Under the pieces are notes generated by a model that was not told the origin of the DNA, made no database searches, and saw only the letters and a program-made list of their open reading frames with translations. From WRHT01 sp031550525 (GTDB lineage: Bacteria > Desulfobacterota > Desulfovibrionia > Desulfovibrionales > Desulfovibrionaceae), in assembly GCA_031550525.1 (NCBI GenBank), contig JAVBON010000023.1, positions 30,850-94,849 of the forward strand: a stretch of DNA of 64,000 nt. Direction: 5' to 3'. Every line of letters starts with the position of its first letter. The first letter of the stretch is position 1. The position numbers were made by a program, and so were the translations under genes. Of the stretch, positions 16,302 through 25,906 are shown one piece after another.

Positions 16302-17258
16302 CTATCGCGCCATATCTTCCTGCAAGGCAAGGCGCAGGCCGCCGGGCAACTGGGCCAGCAGCTCGCTTATTTGAGTGGCGGGCGTGGGCTGGGCAAGTTG
16401 GCCCATAAAACGGTTAGCCATGGCGGCCAGCGTGCAGGCCTCAAGCATTGGGTAGCCGGCGCTCAAAAGGGCGCTGGCGGCTCCGGCCACGGTATCTCCG
16501 GTGCCGCCTATGGGCTCGAGGTGCGGCACCATGGGGTAGGATACGTCGCGCAGTATGCGGCCGTTTTGCGCCAGCAGATCGCGGCTGCCTTTTACCAGCA
16601 TAAAACGGGCGGCGTTGCCGTGCTCGTGGGCGCGGGCTACAAGGGCAGGGGCGTCTGCCTCTTCGGCCAGCAGAAAGCCGCGGGTATAAAAGGGGTGCGG
16701 GGCGTTTTCATCGGCCAGAAAGGCCAACTCGCCCAGATCCGGCGTGAAGAGATCGTAAGAGGCGGCATAGCCGCTCATTTTTGCGGCATACATGTACCCG
16801 GCGTCGGCGCAGAGTATGGGCTTTTGCGGCAAGGCCTCCAGGGCCATGAGCACACGGTTGTGCCAATCCACATCCGGCAGCAGGTAATGAAAGGTGATGC
16901 CCCAGCCGGAATACCTGGCGGCGTTGTCGCACAGGTGCCTGTACACCAGCCTGCTGCCCTCGCCCTTGCCGTTGTCTCCGGCAATAAGCACGTGGGGGCA
17001 ATCTATATCCATCTCGTTGCAAAGCAAACCGGCAGAGGCAGCCAAAGCCGGAGTGCCGCGCCCCAAGGGCAGATAATGCGGCGCGGCGTGCTGGTCGAAG
17101 TTATGTATAACCAGTGAATCAGGCGGAATATCCGGCCAAGGGTCCCTATTGTCCAAATCGGAACGAAGGGCCTTGGCCGAGGCCAGCTTTACGCTTACGC
17201 GCCCCTGCAACAGAGTGGGGTTCTCCGAGGGGTAGGTGCCGCAAATCAGCCAAGGCAT
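16302..17258 (-). CDS. Ribokinase-fold protein (NnrD-like) of the selenium/sulfur cluster
   Basis: The 318-residue protein has the signature GGTGDTVAGAASALLSAG near the C-terminus, with the aspartate that acts as base in the ribokinase/NAD(P)H-hydrate-dehydratase superfamily. Earlier motifs include VLIAGDNGKG and DLFTPDLGELAFLA, the latter like the NnrD/YjeF-C nucleotide region. The start overlaps the DUF3343 stop by 13 bases, so the two genes are coupled. The substrate is unknown: a small-molecule kinase or an NAD(P)HX-dehydratase-like enzyme are both possible. Its place in a YedE/TusA-like/DUF3343 operon hints at a role in selenium or sulfur handling, which is inference. Confidence 0.7.
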   Translation of the reverse strand: MPWLICGTYPSENPTLLQGRVSVKLASAKALRSDLDNRDPWPDIPPDSLVIHNFDQHAAPHYLPLGRGTPALAASAGLLCNEMDIDCPHVLIAGDNGKGEGSRLVYRHLCDNAARYSGWGITFHYLLPDVDWHNRVLMALEALPQKPILCADAGYMYAAKMSGYAASYDLFTPDLGELAFLADENAPHPFYTRGFLLAEEADAPALVARAHEHGNAARFMLVKGSRDLLAQNGRILRDVSYPMVPHLEPIGGTGDTVAGAASALLSAGYPMLEACTLAAMANRFMGQLAQPTPATQISELLAQLPGGLRLALQEDMAR

Positions 17259-17815
17259 CGCTTGGCCTCGTCAAAAGCAAGCTGCAATGCATAGCCGCAC
17301 AGGGTGCGCCCATGCTCCAATGGGGGGGCGGCCTCATACAGCCCTTTGCCCACAAGAAGCGAGGCCAGATAAGGCACGTCGGGGCAACCGCCGCCGGAAA
17401 CGTTGACGATAAGCCTGTTTTGTTTTTCCACTGTAATTTTCATGTTTGCCGCCCTCACCATAAGATATTGCCCGTAGTCCGTGTGCTGATAAACGGATAC
17501 CGGTTCCAGCAGTTCATCAGAAACGGGCAACATTTGCAAGGGCGTTATACGCGCGGCCGATAAAACGGCCATGGCCGCCGGGCCGGACACCAGCGGAAAC
17601 TCTATTACCAAGTCGCACCCGGTGCGCAAATGCGTGGGCGGCGCCTTTACAGTTACCGCAAGACCAGCCTTTTTAAGGGCTTCTTCCGCCTTTATTACGT
17701 CACCGGTGTGCTCAAACAGCAAAATGCCACGCCCTTGCGGGGCCGCCTGTTTTTTGGCGGCCCCACCAGAACGGGGTATTTTTGCCAATGCGCTAAAAAC
17801 GGCTTTCAAGCTCAT
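17246..17815 (-). CDS. DUF3343-domain protein (putative Se/S carrier-like)
   Basis: This 189-residue cytosolic protein contains an N-terminal DUF3343-like segment (GILLFEHTGDVIKAEEALKK...PTHLRTGCDLVIEFPL), which elsewhere is found beside YedF and YedE in selenium-using bacteria. A conserved-looking cysteine lies in the RTGCDL turn. The C-terminal half, with SGGGCPDVPYLA, is not recognised. It overlaps the TusA-like gene by four bases and the kinase-fold gene by 13. A carrier role is only a database-style suggestion. Confidence 0.7.
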   Translation of the reverse strand: MSLKAVFSALAKIPRSGGAAKKQAAPQGRGILLFEHTGDVIKAEEALKKAGLAVTVKAPPTHLRTGCDLVIEFPLVSGPAAMAVLSAARITPLQMLPVSDELLEPVSVYQHTDYGQYLMVRAANMKITVEKQNRLIVNVSGGGCPDVPYLASLLVGKGLYEAAPPLEHGRTLCGYALQLAFDEAKRCLG

Positions 17816-18021
17816 TTTTTGCTCAGCTCAATTTTGGTCTCATCGCCAGCGGTAACGCTCACTTCCCATTTAAGCTGTTTGGCGGCGCGGCTGATGTTCT
17901 CAACGCTGGCCCCGCAGTCCGTCAGCACTACAATTCTGTCATCGGTTCCGGCCTCCATGGCCTTTTTAGCCATGAGCATGGGTTGGGGGCAGGAAAGCCC
18001 GCGTGTATCTATATTTTTCAT
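17812..18021 (-). CDS. TusA/YedF-type sulfur-carrier domain protein
   Basis: This 69-residue protein is a single TusA/SirA fold: RGLSCPQPMLMAKKAM carries the CPxP motif whose cysteine accepts sulfur (or selenium) as a persulfide. Full YedF proteins have a second, C-terminal domain of DsrE type; here only the N-terminal domain exists and the next gene encodes a separate DUF3343 protein. It follows yedE after 58 bp, the usual YedE-YedF pairing. Confidence 0.85.
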   Translation of the reverse strand: MKNIDTRGLSCPQPMLMAKKAMEAGTDDRIVVLTDCGASVENISRAAKQLKWEVSVTAGDETKIELSKK

Positions 18022-18079
18022 ATTGCGCTCCTGATCTTCGTGTGTATTGCAAGGCGTAACGCCATCAACCAGCCAGGCC

Positions 18080-19171
18080 CTAAGCCTTGTTCCGGTTAAG
18101 GAAGCCTATGGCCAGCAAAACCGCCATACCTATAATCACCGCCACGGGGCCGTTGGCGCTGGGCCCGGCGGCGGAGCTGGCCAGGCCGAAGTTATGGGCG
18201 CAGGCGGCGCCGGCCACCATGCCCAGCACAAAAACGGCGGCGTCGGAATCGCCTTCTCCACTCAGGAAAAGCTGACGTCCGGGGCAGCCGCCGGCCAGAG
18301 CGAAAGCCAGGCCGGCCATGGCCATGCCGCCGAAGTTCCAAAGCCAGTCGTTATGCGCAACCGGCTGCCCGCTAAAACCGGGGTTGAACTGCCCGAAAAC
18401 AAGGTTGGCGGCAAAAGCGGCCAGCACCAGCGCGGCCACCCCGGCGAACAGATGCAACTGCCGGAACAGAAAAAGGTCACGCAGGGCGCCCATGGTGCAA
18501 AAGCGGCTGCGCTGGGCCAAAAAGCCTATAACCAGGCTGAAGCCCAGGGATATATACAAGGGCGCATGCGAAGCGCCGGGGCCGCTGGCGGAATAAAAAA
18601 GTATGCCGCTCGCCGGGCTGCCTTGCACCGGCGGAAAAATAAGGCGCAGAGCCAGCAAACCCAAAATGATGAGGGGGAATACGAAACCGGTGAAGCGCGT
18701 CTGCCTGGTGCTGGCCCCCAGGCTGTACCCGGCGCGCAGAAACAATGTGCCGACAAACACGCCAGCGCCAAGACCTGCCAGCCCTATAACGGCGTTCCAG
18801 TCGCCACCGGCCAGGCGCAGCAAGGCGCGCCAGGGGCAGCCTAAAAATACCAACGCGCCAATCATGGCCAGCATGCCCAGCACAAATCGCTGCACAGGGG
18901 CGGAGCCGCCGCGCGACCTGAAATCGCCAAAAAGCAGGGAGGCGGCAAAGGCCCCAAGGCACAGCCCCAGAATTTCCGGCCGCAGGTATTGCACTATGGC
19001 CGCGCGGTGCAACCCCAGCGAGCCGGCGATATCGCGCTCAAAGCAGGCCACGCAGATGCCCATATTGCCTGGGTTGCCAAAATGCTGCAAAGCGGAAGCC
19101 ATAAGTCCTATAACCAAACCCACCCCAATAACGCCTGGAGTAGCCGCAAACAAGTTTTTCGATTTCAGCAC
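18080..19171 (-). CDS. yedE: YedE family selenium/thiosulfate-type membrane transporter
   Basis: The 363-residue polytopic protein (about ten helices) consists of two related halves, each with a conserved cysteine motif: FLGCPWRALLRLAGGDWNA and AGGCPGRQLFLSGEGDSDA. The second is characteristic of YedE proteins linked to selenium metabolism; relatives (YeeE) move thiosulfate. The start is a GTG at 19171 with GGAG seven bases upstream; the frame continues to 19225 but without a ribosome site and with a polar extension. It is the first gene of a four-gene operon. Import of a selenium or sulfur species is likely; which one cannot be told. Confidence 0.87.
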   Translation of the reverse strand: MLKSKNLFAATPGVIGVGLVIGLMASALQHFGNPGNMGICVACFERDIAGSLGLHRAAIVQYLRPEILGLCLGAFAASLLFGDFRSRGGSAPVQRFVLGMLAMIGALVFLGCPWRALLRLAGGDWNAVIGLAGLGAGVFVGTLFLRAGYSLGASTRQTRFTGFVFPLIILGLLALRLIFPPVQGSPASGILFYSASGPGASHAPLYISLGFSLVIGFLAQRSRFCTMGALRDLFLFRQLHLFAGVAALVLAAFAANLVFGQFNPGFSGQPVAHNDWLWNFGGMAMAGLAFALAGGCPGRQLFLSGEGDSDAAVFVLGMVAGAACAHNFGLASSAAGPSANGPVAVIIGMAVLLAIGFLNRNKA

Positions 19172-19420
19172 GATTTTTCTCCGTTTATCATCGGCACACC
19201 CGCCCGCAACAACGCGGGCAGCCATATTTCCGCATCATTACCGTAAGGGCGTGATAATGTTAAATTCATTTTTAAGCTTGCGGAGTACGTTTGTAATAGG
19301 TTTTCTCTATACCAAGCATCGTCAGACTAAAAATAATCTGAAAATTCAACCTGAGCCCACCCTTGCGCATTGGCTCCCTTGGGTATAAAAAATGCGCAAT
19401 CAAAAGCGTAAGGAGCCGCC

Positions 19421-19915
19421 ATGCCCGTGGAAGACGTGAAAAACTATCTGGAACAATGGAACAAAGGCAAAGACGTGCGGGAGTTTGAAGTTTCCAGCGC
19501 TACCGTTGAGCTGGCGGCTCTGGCGCTGGGGGTGGATGGCGCGCGCATAGCCAAAACCCTTGCCTTCAGGGCCCCGCAGGAAACCACGCCCGGCGGCCTG
19601 CCCGCGCTGCTGGTAGTATGCGCGGGCGACGCCAAGGTTGATAACGCCAAGTTCAAAAACCGCTTCGGCCTAAAGGCCAAAATGTTGGGGCCAGACGAGG
19701 TAAAAGCCGCCACCGGCCACGCCGTGGGCGGGGTCTGCCCCTTTGCCGTAAACAATGCTCTGGCCGAAATTTATCTGGACGAATCCCTAAAGCGCTTCAC
19801 AACAGTGTTCCCTGCTTGCGGCAGCTCCAACTCGGCCATAGAAATGACCTGCGGTGAGCTTGAGGAGTGCTCGCGGGCATTGGGGTGGGTTGACATATGC
19901 AGGTTGGGGCAGTAG
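19421..19915 (+). CDS. YbaK/ProX-type aminoacyl-tRNA deacylase
   Basis: The 164-residue protein is a single YbaK domain, which hydrolyses mischarged tRNA in trans. The catalytic-lysine segment RIAKTLAFR and the conserved GGVCPFAV are present. The ATG at 19421 follows AAGGAG. It stands alone between the divergent yedE operon and xth. Confidence 0.9.
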   Translation: MPVEDVKNYLEQWNKGKDVREFEVSSATVELAALALGVDGARIAKTLAFRAPQETTPGGLPALLVVCAGDAKVDNAKFKNRFGLKAKMLGPDEVKAATGHAVGGVCPFAVNNALAEIYLDESLKRFTTVFPACGSSNSAIEMTCGELEECSRALGWVDICRLGQ

Positions 19916-20065
19916 CGGGCAGTATTGCATTATAATGTCCCAGAAGTGCCCTTCTGTTTTATTATCCCGCCCCGGAGGGCACTCCCGGCACACTATTACA
20001 TTAAAAAACTTTTCCACGCTTGCAAAGCGCCTTCCACCCGCGTATATTTCCTTATCAATTTTTTA

Positions 20066-20085
20066 GGGGAGGGCCAGCCCTCCCC
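20066..20085 (+). other. Hairpin in the xth leader
   Basis: GGGGAGGGC pairs with GCCCTCCCC across a two-base gap, 24 bp before the xth start. There is no T tract directly after it; it may be a leader structure or an end for ybaK transcripts. Confidence 0.35.
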
Positions 20086-20108
20086 CTTCTGGCGTTTACG
20101 AGGTGAAC

Positions 20109-20873
20109 ATGAAGCTATATTCTTGGAACGTAAACGGTTTCCGCGCCATTAGCGCAAAGCCGGACTGGCAATGGTTTCCGGCCTGCGGCGCGGATATTGT
20201 CGGCCTGCAAGAGACCAAGACCGAAAAACACCAGGTGGCGGAAGAGCACCAAACTCCGGCGGGTTATACCTCTTATTGGCTCTCGGCCCAGCGCAAGGGC
20301 TATTCCGGCGTGGCTGTTTTTTCCAAAGCCAGGCCGCTGGCCGAGCGTTACGAATTGCCAGACCCCGCCTGGCAAGGCGAGGGCCGTCTTATTCACTTGG
20401 AATATCCGGCTTTTCATTACATGAACGTATACTTCCCCAACGGGCAAAACGGCGACGAGCGCCTTGTCTACAAAATGGGTTATTACGACGCATGGCTCGC
20501 CTACGCGCAAGAACTGCGCAAAAGCAAACCAATAGTGGTGTGCGGCGACTTTAACACCGCCCACACGCCCATGGATATAGCCCGCCCCAAAGAAAACGAA
20601 AAAACCTCCGGCTTTTTGCCCATGGAGCGGGCCTGGCTGGATAAACTGGTGGCCGCTGGCTATACCGACACCTTTCGCCACTGCAACCCCGATATGAAAG
20701 AGGCTTACTCCTGGTGGTCCTTCCGCATGAAAGCGCGAGAGCGCAATGTTGGCTGGAGAATAGACTACTTTTTCGTATCAGACGAACTGAAAGACAAAAT
20801 TAAAAACGCCTGGATCGAACCAGCCGTTACCGGTTCCGACCATTGCCCCATCGGACTTGAACTGGATGTTTAG
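20109..20873 (+). CDS. xth: Exodeoxyribonuclease III (AP endonuclease)
   Basis: The 254-residue protein belongs to the ExoIII/EEP fold, which cuts at abasic sites and removes 3' blocks. Visible active-site motifs are LYSWNVNGFRA, GLQETKTE (metal-binding Glu), CGDFNTAH, WRIDYFFVS and GSDHCPIG. The ATG at 20109 has GAGGTG five bases upstream; a GTG two codons earlier is part of that site. It lies 23 bp before mfd, so two DNA-repair genes may be co-transcribed. Confidence 0.95.
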   Translation: MKLYSWNVNGFRAISAKPDWQWFPACGADIVGLQETKTEKHQVAEEHQTPAGYTSYWLSAQRKGYSGVAVFSKARPLAERYELPDPAWQGEGRLIHLEYPAFHYMNVYFPNGQNGDERLVYKMGYYDAWLAYAQELRKSKPIVVCGDFNTAHTPMDIARPKENEKTSGFLPMERAWLDKLVAAGYTDTFRHCNPDMKEAYSWWSFRMKARERNVGWRIDYFFVSDELKDKIKNAWIEPAVTGSDHCPIGLELDV

Positions 20874-20896
20874 CCTTTTACCGGCGCCGGAACAAT

Positions 20897-23800
20897 ATGC
20901 AGATAATGAACCAGCTTTTTGACGAATTGTCGGCTCTATACTCAGGCCTTTCCAAAATAGCGCCCGACGCCCAGGCTCCGGTAAGGCATGTAAGCAGGTC
21001 CGGCCCCGGCACCAAGGCTTTGCTGGCACTGGAACTGATGCGCCGGGGCGTGCATGTGGCCATGCTTATGCGCAATGCCGACGAACTGGCCGAAATGCGC
21101 GGTCTGCTTACCCTGCTTGATCCGGATTCCAGCAAGGTAGCGCCGGAAGGCGTGCCGGTATGGGAACGCAAGGTAGCTCACTTTGCGCCGCACCCCCAGC
21201 GCGGCAAAGGCAAGAGCGGCTGGGCGGACAGAATATCCGCCATTTACGCCTTGCAAAACCACTCCGCCAAATGCTCGCTTATTGTGCCGGATGCGCTGCT
21301 CTTGCTCACCCCGCCTGTGGATTTGTTCCAAAAACACACCCTGCGTCTGTACAAGGGCATGGAAATGCCCATGGAACTGCTGTTGGATCAACTGGTGGAG
21401 TGGGGCTACAAGCGTACGCACATGGTGGGCGAGCACGGCGAATTTGCCGGGCGCGGCGATATTCTGGATCTGTACTGCTCCGGCTACCAGCGCCCGGTGC
21501 GCCTTGAGTTTTTTGGCGATACGCTGGATGACCTGCGTTCCTTTGACCCTTCAACCCAGCGCTCCGTCTCGGACTTGCAGGAGATAACAATAATTCCGGC
21601 CTACAGCGTGCTGCTTACGCCGGAATACCGCAATGCAGCCGAAAAACGCTGGCAAGATATGGCGGCCCAGGGCCGCCTGGATGAGAACGACCTCTATACC
21701 CTGCGCAAAAACCTTGAGTCCGGCGGGCAATCAATACTGCCCGGCATGTATTACGAGCATGCGGCCCGCCTTGAAGACTGGCTGCCCAAAAACTCCGTAT
21801 TCATCCTGCCCGGCGAGGCGGATATTGAAGAAACCATGCTGGCGGCGCTTGAATCATGGTCCTCCTTTTTGCAAGCCCGGCGCGACGAAGGCCTGCACCT
21901 GCCGCGCGGCGCGGTATTGCGGCCGGAAGGCGAGGCCCGCGCATGGCTTGCGCGCCAGCCGCGCATTTACTTTGAAGAACTGCGCGTGGGCATTGAGGCC
22001 AAAGGCGAGAGCCTGCAAGAGCGCGCCATAAACGCGTTTCAGGATCTTTTCCCCAGCCCGGCGGCGCTTGAGCGCCCCTGGCACACGCTTGTGGAATCCA
22101 TGCAGGAGTGGAGCAAGGGCAAAAACGGCTCAGTGCTGCTCAGCTTTACAGGCGAGCGCAGCCGGGCGAAGTTTCTGGATCTGGCGGGCCAAGAGGGCAT
22201 CCACCCCCAGCAGCGCCTAGTACCGGGGCAAGATGGCCTTTACGCGCTGGTCTCGCCCTTCCGGCGCGGCCTTACCCTTGGCTGGCAGAATTTTCTGGTG
22301 CTGGGCGAGGATGTTTTGCAGCCACGCGCCAGCCGCGCCCAGCGCCCGGCGCTGGAATCCTTTAAAGGTCTGGACCGCTACGACGAATTGCGGGAAGGCG
22401 ATTTTCTGGTGCATCGCGATTACGGCGTATGCGCTTTTGGCGGCCTCAAACGCCTGCAACTGAATGACGTTTCCAACGACTTCCTGCTGCTGCGCTACTC
22501 CGGAGACGACAAACTCTACCTGCCGGTGGATCGCCTGGGCCTTATCCAGCTATTCAAGGCTCCGGACGGCATTGAGCCCGCGCTTGACAAGCTTGGCGGC
22601 AGCCTGTGGGCCACCAGCAAGGATAAAGCCCGCAAGGCCATAGAAAAAATTGCCGAAGATCTGGTGGAAATGTACGCCTACCGCAAGGTGGCCAAAGGCT
22701 ACGGCTACGGCCCGGTGGGTGAAATGTACCGCGAGTTTGAAGCCACCTTCGGCTTTGAGGAAACCCCCGACCAGGCCAGAGCCATTGAAGACGTGCTTGG
22801 CGACATGTCCAAACCCGAGCCCATGGACAGGCTGGTTTGCGGCGACGTGGGCTTTGGCAAAACTGAAGTAGCCCTGCGCGCGGCCTTTCGCGCCGCCGCC
22901 GAGGGCAGGCAGGTGGCCCTGCTCTGCCCCACCACCGTGCTGGCCGAGCAGCATTACCAAACCTTCCGCTCCCGCCTTTCGGGCTTTCCCGTCAACGTTG
23001 GCCTGCTCTCGCGCTTTGTAAGCAAGCAGAAGCAGAAAGAAACCATAGACGCGGCGGCGCGCGGGCAAATAGACGTGCTCATAGGCACGCACCGCCTGCT
23101 CTCCAAAGATGTTGCCCTGCCCAACCTCGGCCTCATAGTGCTGGATGAGGAGCAGCGCTTTGGCGTGCGCCACAAAGAGCTGCTCAAGCAGATGAAAAAG
23201 AATGTTGACGTGCTCACCCTTACGGCCACGCCCATTCCGCGCACGCTGCAACTCTCCCTTTCCGGCATACGCGAGCTTTCGGTAATAGAAACCCCGCCGC
23301 CGGAGCGCAAACCCGTGGCAACCGCCCTTATAAACCGCGATGAAGCGGCCTTGCGTACCATTTTACAGCGCGAGCTGGCCCGGCAGGGTCAGGTTTTCTG
23401 GGTTTACAACCGGGTGCAGGGGCTGGAACGCGCCGCCGAATATGTTAAAAAGCTGGTGCCAGAGGCCCGCGTGGGCATGGCCCACGGCCAGATGGGCGAA
23501 AAGGCGCTGGAAGAAAACATGCGTAAATTCTGGCATGGAGAAATGGATGTGCTGGTGTGCACGGCCATTGTGGAATCCGGTCTGGATTTCCCCCGCGCCA
23601 ACACTTTGGTGGTGGATCAGGCCCAAATGTTCGGCTTGGGGCAGCTTTACCAGTTACGCGGCCGCGTGGGCCGCTCCGACCGCCAGGCCTTTGCCGTGTT
23701 CGTCTGCAACGATGTGGACCGCATGCCCGAAGTGGCCCGCAAGCGCCTGCGCGTTATTCTGGATATGGATTACCTTGGCGCCGGCGTGCAGGTGGCAATG

Positions 23801-24394
23801 GAAGATTTGCGTCTGCGCGGCGCGGGCAATATTTTGGGCGAATCTCAAAGCGGCCATATGCACCGCGTGGGGCTGGATCTGTTTTTGGAAATGCTTGAGG
23901 AGGCCGTGGCCAAAATGCGCGGCCAGCCCCTGCGCGAAACTATTGAAACGGAAATAAACCTGGGCCTCAACGCCCATATACCTGAAAGCTACATCGGCGA
24001 CAGCCGCGAGCGCCTGCGCTACTACAAGGCCCTCTCTTCAGCGCCGGACGCTTCAACCCAGCGCGATGTGGAGTTTGAGCTGCGCGACCGTTTTGGTATT
24101 GTCCCGCCGGAGCTGGAAAACTTTTTCAGCGTGCTTAACTTCAAGCGCCACCTGGCCGCATGGGGCGTAAGCAAGGCCGACCTGCGCGAGGACAAAGTCC
24201 GCCTCACCTTCGACCAACGCTACGCCAAACTGGACCCCACCCAAATAGTAAGCTGGATTCAACGCGCCCAGGGCCGCGCCAAACTCCTGCCCCCCGGAGG
24301 CATAGAACTTAAACTGCAAGGCGCGGACGTGCCCGCCAAACTTGCCGCCGCCTACCAGGAACTATTGCCTATAATGGGCATGGCCAGCCAATAA
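20897..24394 (+). CDS. mfd: Transcription-repair coupling factor
   Basis: Mfd displaces RNA polymerase stalled at lesions and recruits UvrA. The 1165-residue protein has all expected parts: UvrB-like N-terminal domain, the polymerase-interaction (CarD-like) domain around residues 495-560 (EGDFLVHRDYGV...LYLPVDRL), then the RecG-type translocase with Walker A GDVGFGKTEVALRAAF (about residue 648), DEEQ box VLDEEQRFGV (about 750), SALTATPIP-like LTLTATPIPRTL, and the TRG-type QLRGRVGRS. The C-terminal TRCF domain is complete. Confidence 0.98.
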   Translation: MQIMNQLFDELSALYSGLSKIAPDAQAPVRHVSRSGPGTKALLALELMRRGVHVAMLMRNADELAEMRGLLTLLDPDSSKVAPEGVPVWERKVAHFAPHPQRGKGKSGWADRISAIYALQNHSAKCSLIVPDALLLLTPPVDLFQKHTLRLYKGMEMPMELLLDQLVEWGYKRTHMVGEHGEFAGRGDILDLYCSGYQRPVRLEFFGDTLDDLRSFDPSTQRSVSDLQEITIIPAYSVLLTPEYRNAAEKRWQDMAAQGRLDENDLYTLRKNLESGGQSILPGMYYEHAARLEDWLPKNSVFILPGEADIEETMLAALESWSSFLQARRDEGLHLPRGAVLRPEGEARAWLARQPRIYFEELRVGIEAKGESLQERAINAFQDLFPSPAALERPWHTLVESMQEWSKGKNGSVLLSFTGERSRAKFLDLAGQEGIHPQQRLVPGQDGLYALVSPFRRGLTLGWQNFLVLGEDVLQPRASRAQRPALESFKGLDRYDELREGDFLVHRDYGVCAFGGLKRLQLNDVSNDFLLLRYSGDDKLYLPVDRLGLIQLFKAPDGIEPALDKLGGSLWATSKDKARKAIEKIAEDLVEMYAYRKVAKGYGYGPVGEMYREFEATFGFEETPDQARAIEDVLGDMSKPEPMDRLVCGDVGFGKTEVALRAAFRAAAEGRQVALLCPTTVLAEQHYQTFRSRLSGFPVNVGLLSRFVSKQKQKETIDAAARGQIDVLIGTHRLLSKDVALPNLGLIVLDEEQRFGVRHKELLKQMKKNVDVLTLTATPIPRTLQLSLSGIRELSVIETPPPERKPVATALINRDEAALRTILQRELARQGQVFWVYNRVQGLERAAEYVKKLVPEARVGMAHGQMGEKALEENMRKFWHGEMDVLVCTAIVESGLDFPRANTLVVDQAQMFGLGQLYQLRGRVGRSDRQAFAVFVCNDVDRMPEVARKRLRVILDMDYLGAGVQVAMEDLRLRGAGNILGESQSGHMHRVGLDLFLEMLEEAVAKMRGQPLRETIETEINLGLNAHIPESYIGDSRERLRYYKALSSAPDASTQRDVEFELRDRFGIVPPELENFFSVLNFKRHLAAWGVSKADLREDKVRLTFDQRYAKLDPTQIVSWIQRAQGRAKLLPPGGIELKLQGADVPAKLAAAYQELLPIMGMASQ

Positions 24395-24448
24395 CGCCAA
24401 GATACCCGTAAAGGCACACCCAATGCGCTTAGCGCATCCATAAAAACC

Positions 24449-24473
24449 CCTTGCATTGGCCGCCAATGCAAGG
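24449..24473 (+). terminator. Hairpin after mfd
   Basis: CCTTGCATTGG and CCAATGCAAGG form a perfect 11-bp stem with a 3-base loop. A T-poor tail follows, so it may act as transcript end or stabiliser between mfd and trmFO. Confidence 0.4.
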
Positions 24474-24514
24474 CATAACGCCTCTATTCAAACCGCAAGA
24501 AAGATTTTTTTACC

Positions 24515-25906
24515 ATGCCTCATACCAATGCCTACAAAATAGCCATCATCGGCGCCGGTCTGGCCGGTTGCGAATGCGCGGCCAAACTCAGCGAGCAGGG
24601 CATACCAAGCACCCTGTTTGAAATGAAGCCGCACGCCTTCTCCCCCGCCCACGAAAACCCCGATCTGGCCGAACTGGTCTGCTCCAACTCCCTGCGCTCC
24701 AACGATACGCAAAACGCCGTTGGCGTGCTTAAAGAGGAAATGCGCATGCTGGGCAGCCTTACCATGCGCATGGCGGAACAAACCAAAGTTCCGGCCGGCA
24801 AGGCTCTGGCTGTGGATAGAGGCGCCTTCAGCCGCGCCGTAACCTCCGCCATGGAGTCCGACCCCAACATAACCGTGCAACGCCGCGAAATCCGCGCCCT
24901 AAACGCGCAAGACGAGCCTGCCCTTTCCGGCTTCACCCACATAGTGCTGGCAGCCGGTCCCATGGCCTCGGATTCCATAAGCGCGGCCCTTGCCGCCATT
25001 ACTGGCGAAAAGCATCTGTATTTTTATGACGCCATAGCTCCCATTGTCTCCGGTGATTCTCTGGATATGAGCATAGTCTTTCGCGGCTCGCGCTATGACA
25101 ACGAAAAAAAACCGGCAGGGCAAACCGAAAACGCCGAACAAGACGAAAAAGACGAGGGCGATTACCTGAATTGCCCGATGAATAAAGAAGAGTATCTGGC
25201 TTTTTACCACGCCCTCTTGGAGGCTCAAAAAGCCCCAACCCGCGACTTTGAAAAAGAAAGCCACTTTGAAGGCTGCATGCCCATAGAGGCGCTGGCCGAG
25301 CGCGGCGAAAAAACACTGGTGTTCGGCCCTCTCAAGCCCGTAGGCTTTGACGACCCGCGCACGGGCCGCCGCCCTTTCGCCCTGGTGCAACTGCGGGCGG
25401 AAAATCTCAACCGCAGCATGTTCAACCTGGTGGGCTGCCAGACCAAGCTCATTTATAGCGAGCAAGACAGAATATTCCGCATGATCCCAGGCCTGCAAAA
25501 CGCCGAATTCGCGCGGCACGGCAGTATGCACCGCAATACCTATGTAAACGCCCCCACGGTGCTGGGCGCGGATTTGTCTTTGCTGGCCCGGCCGCATATT
25601 TATCTGGCCGGACAGATTACCGGCGTGGAAGGATATGTGGAGTCCGCCGCCTGCGGCCTCTGGCTGGGTTTAAGCCTGGGCGCGCGCCTGCGCGGGCGCG
25701 AGCTGCCCGCGCCGCCGCCGCAAAGTGCCCTGGGCGCGCTTATGGCCCACCTGCGCACCCCTGCAAAAAAATTTCAGCCCAGCAACGTACAATACGGGCT
25801 TATGCCTGAGCTTGGCGAAAAAGCCAAAAAGGCCAACCGCAAGCTGCTTTACGCGCAAAGGGCCTTTGCGGCTTTTACCGCCTGGCGCGAGGAGGCGGGC
25901 TTATGA
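24515..25906 (+). CDS. trmFO: Folate-dependent tRNA (uracil-5-)-methyltransferase
   Basis: TrmFO uses methylenetetrahydrofolate and FAD to make ribothymidine at position 54 of tRNA. The 463-residue protein has the N-terminal FAD site IIGAGLAGCECAAKLSEQG, the family motif LVCSNSLRS, and the C-terminal FAD segment GQITGVEGYVESAACGLWLG. An acidic insertion around residues 200-220 (EQDEKDEGD) is unusual but small. The stop overlaps the next gene's start (ATGA). Confidence 0.96.
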   Translation: MPHTNAYKIAIIGAGLAGCECAAKLSEQGIPSTLFEMKPHAFSPAHENPDLAELVCSNSLRSNDTQNAVGVLKEEMRMLGSLTMRMAEQTKVPAGKALAVDRGAFSRAVTSAMESDPNITVQRREIRALNAQDEPALSGFTHIVLAAGPMASDSISAALAAITGEKHLYFYDAIAPIVSGDSLDMSIVFRGSRYDNEKKPAGQTENAEQDEKDEGDYLNCPMNKEEYLAFYHALLEAQKAPTRDFEKESHFEGCMPIEALAERGEKTLVFGPLKPVGFDDPRTGRRPFALVQLRAENLNRSMFNLVGCQTKLIYSEQDRIFRMIPGLQNAEFARHGSMHRNTYVNAPTVLGADLSLLARPHIYLAGQITGVEGYVESAACGLWLGLSLGARLRGRELPAPPPQSALGALMAHLRTPAKKFQPSNVQYGLMPELGEKAKKANRKLLYAQRAFAAFTAWREEAGL

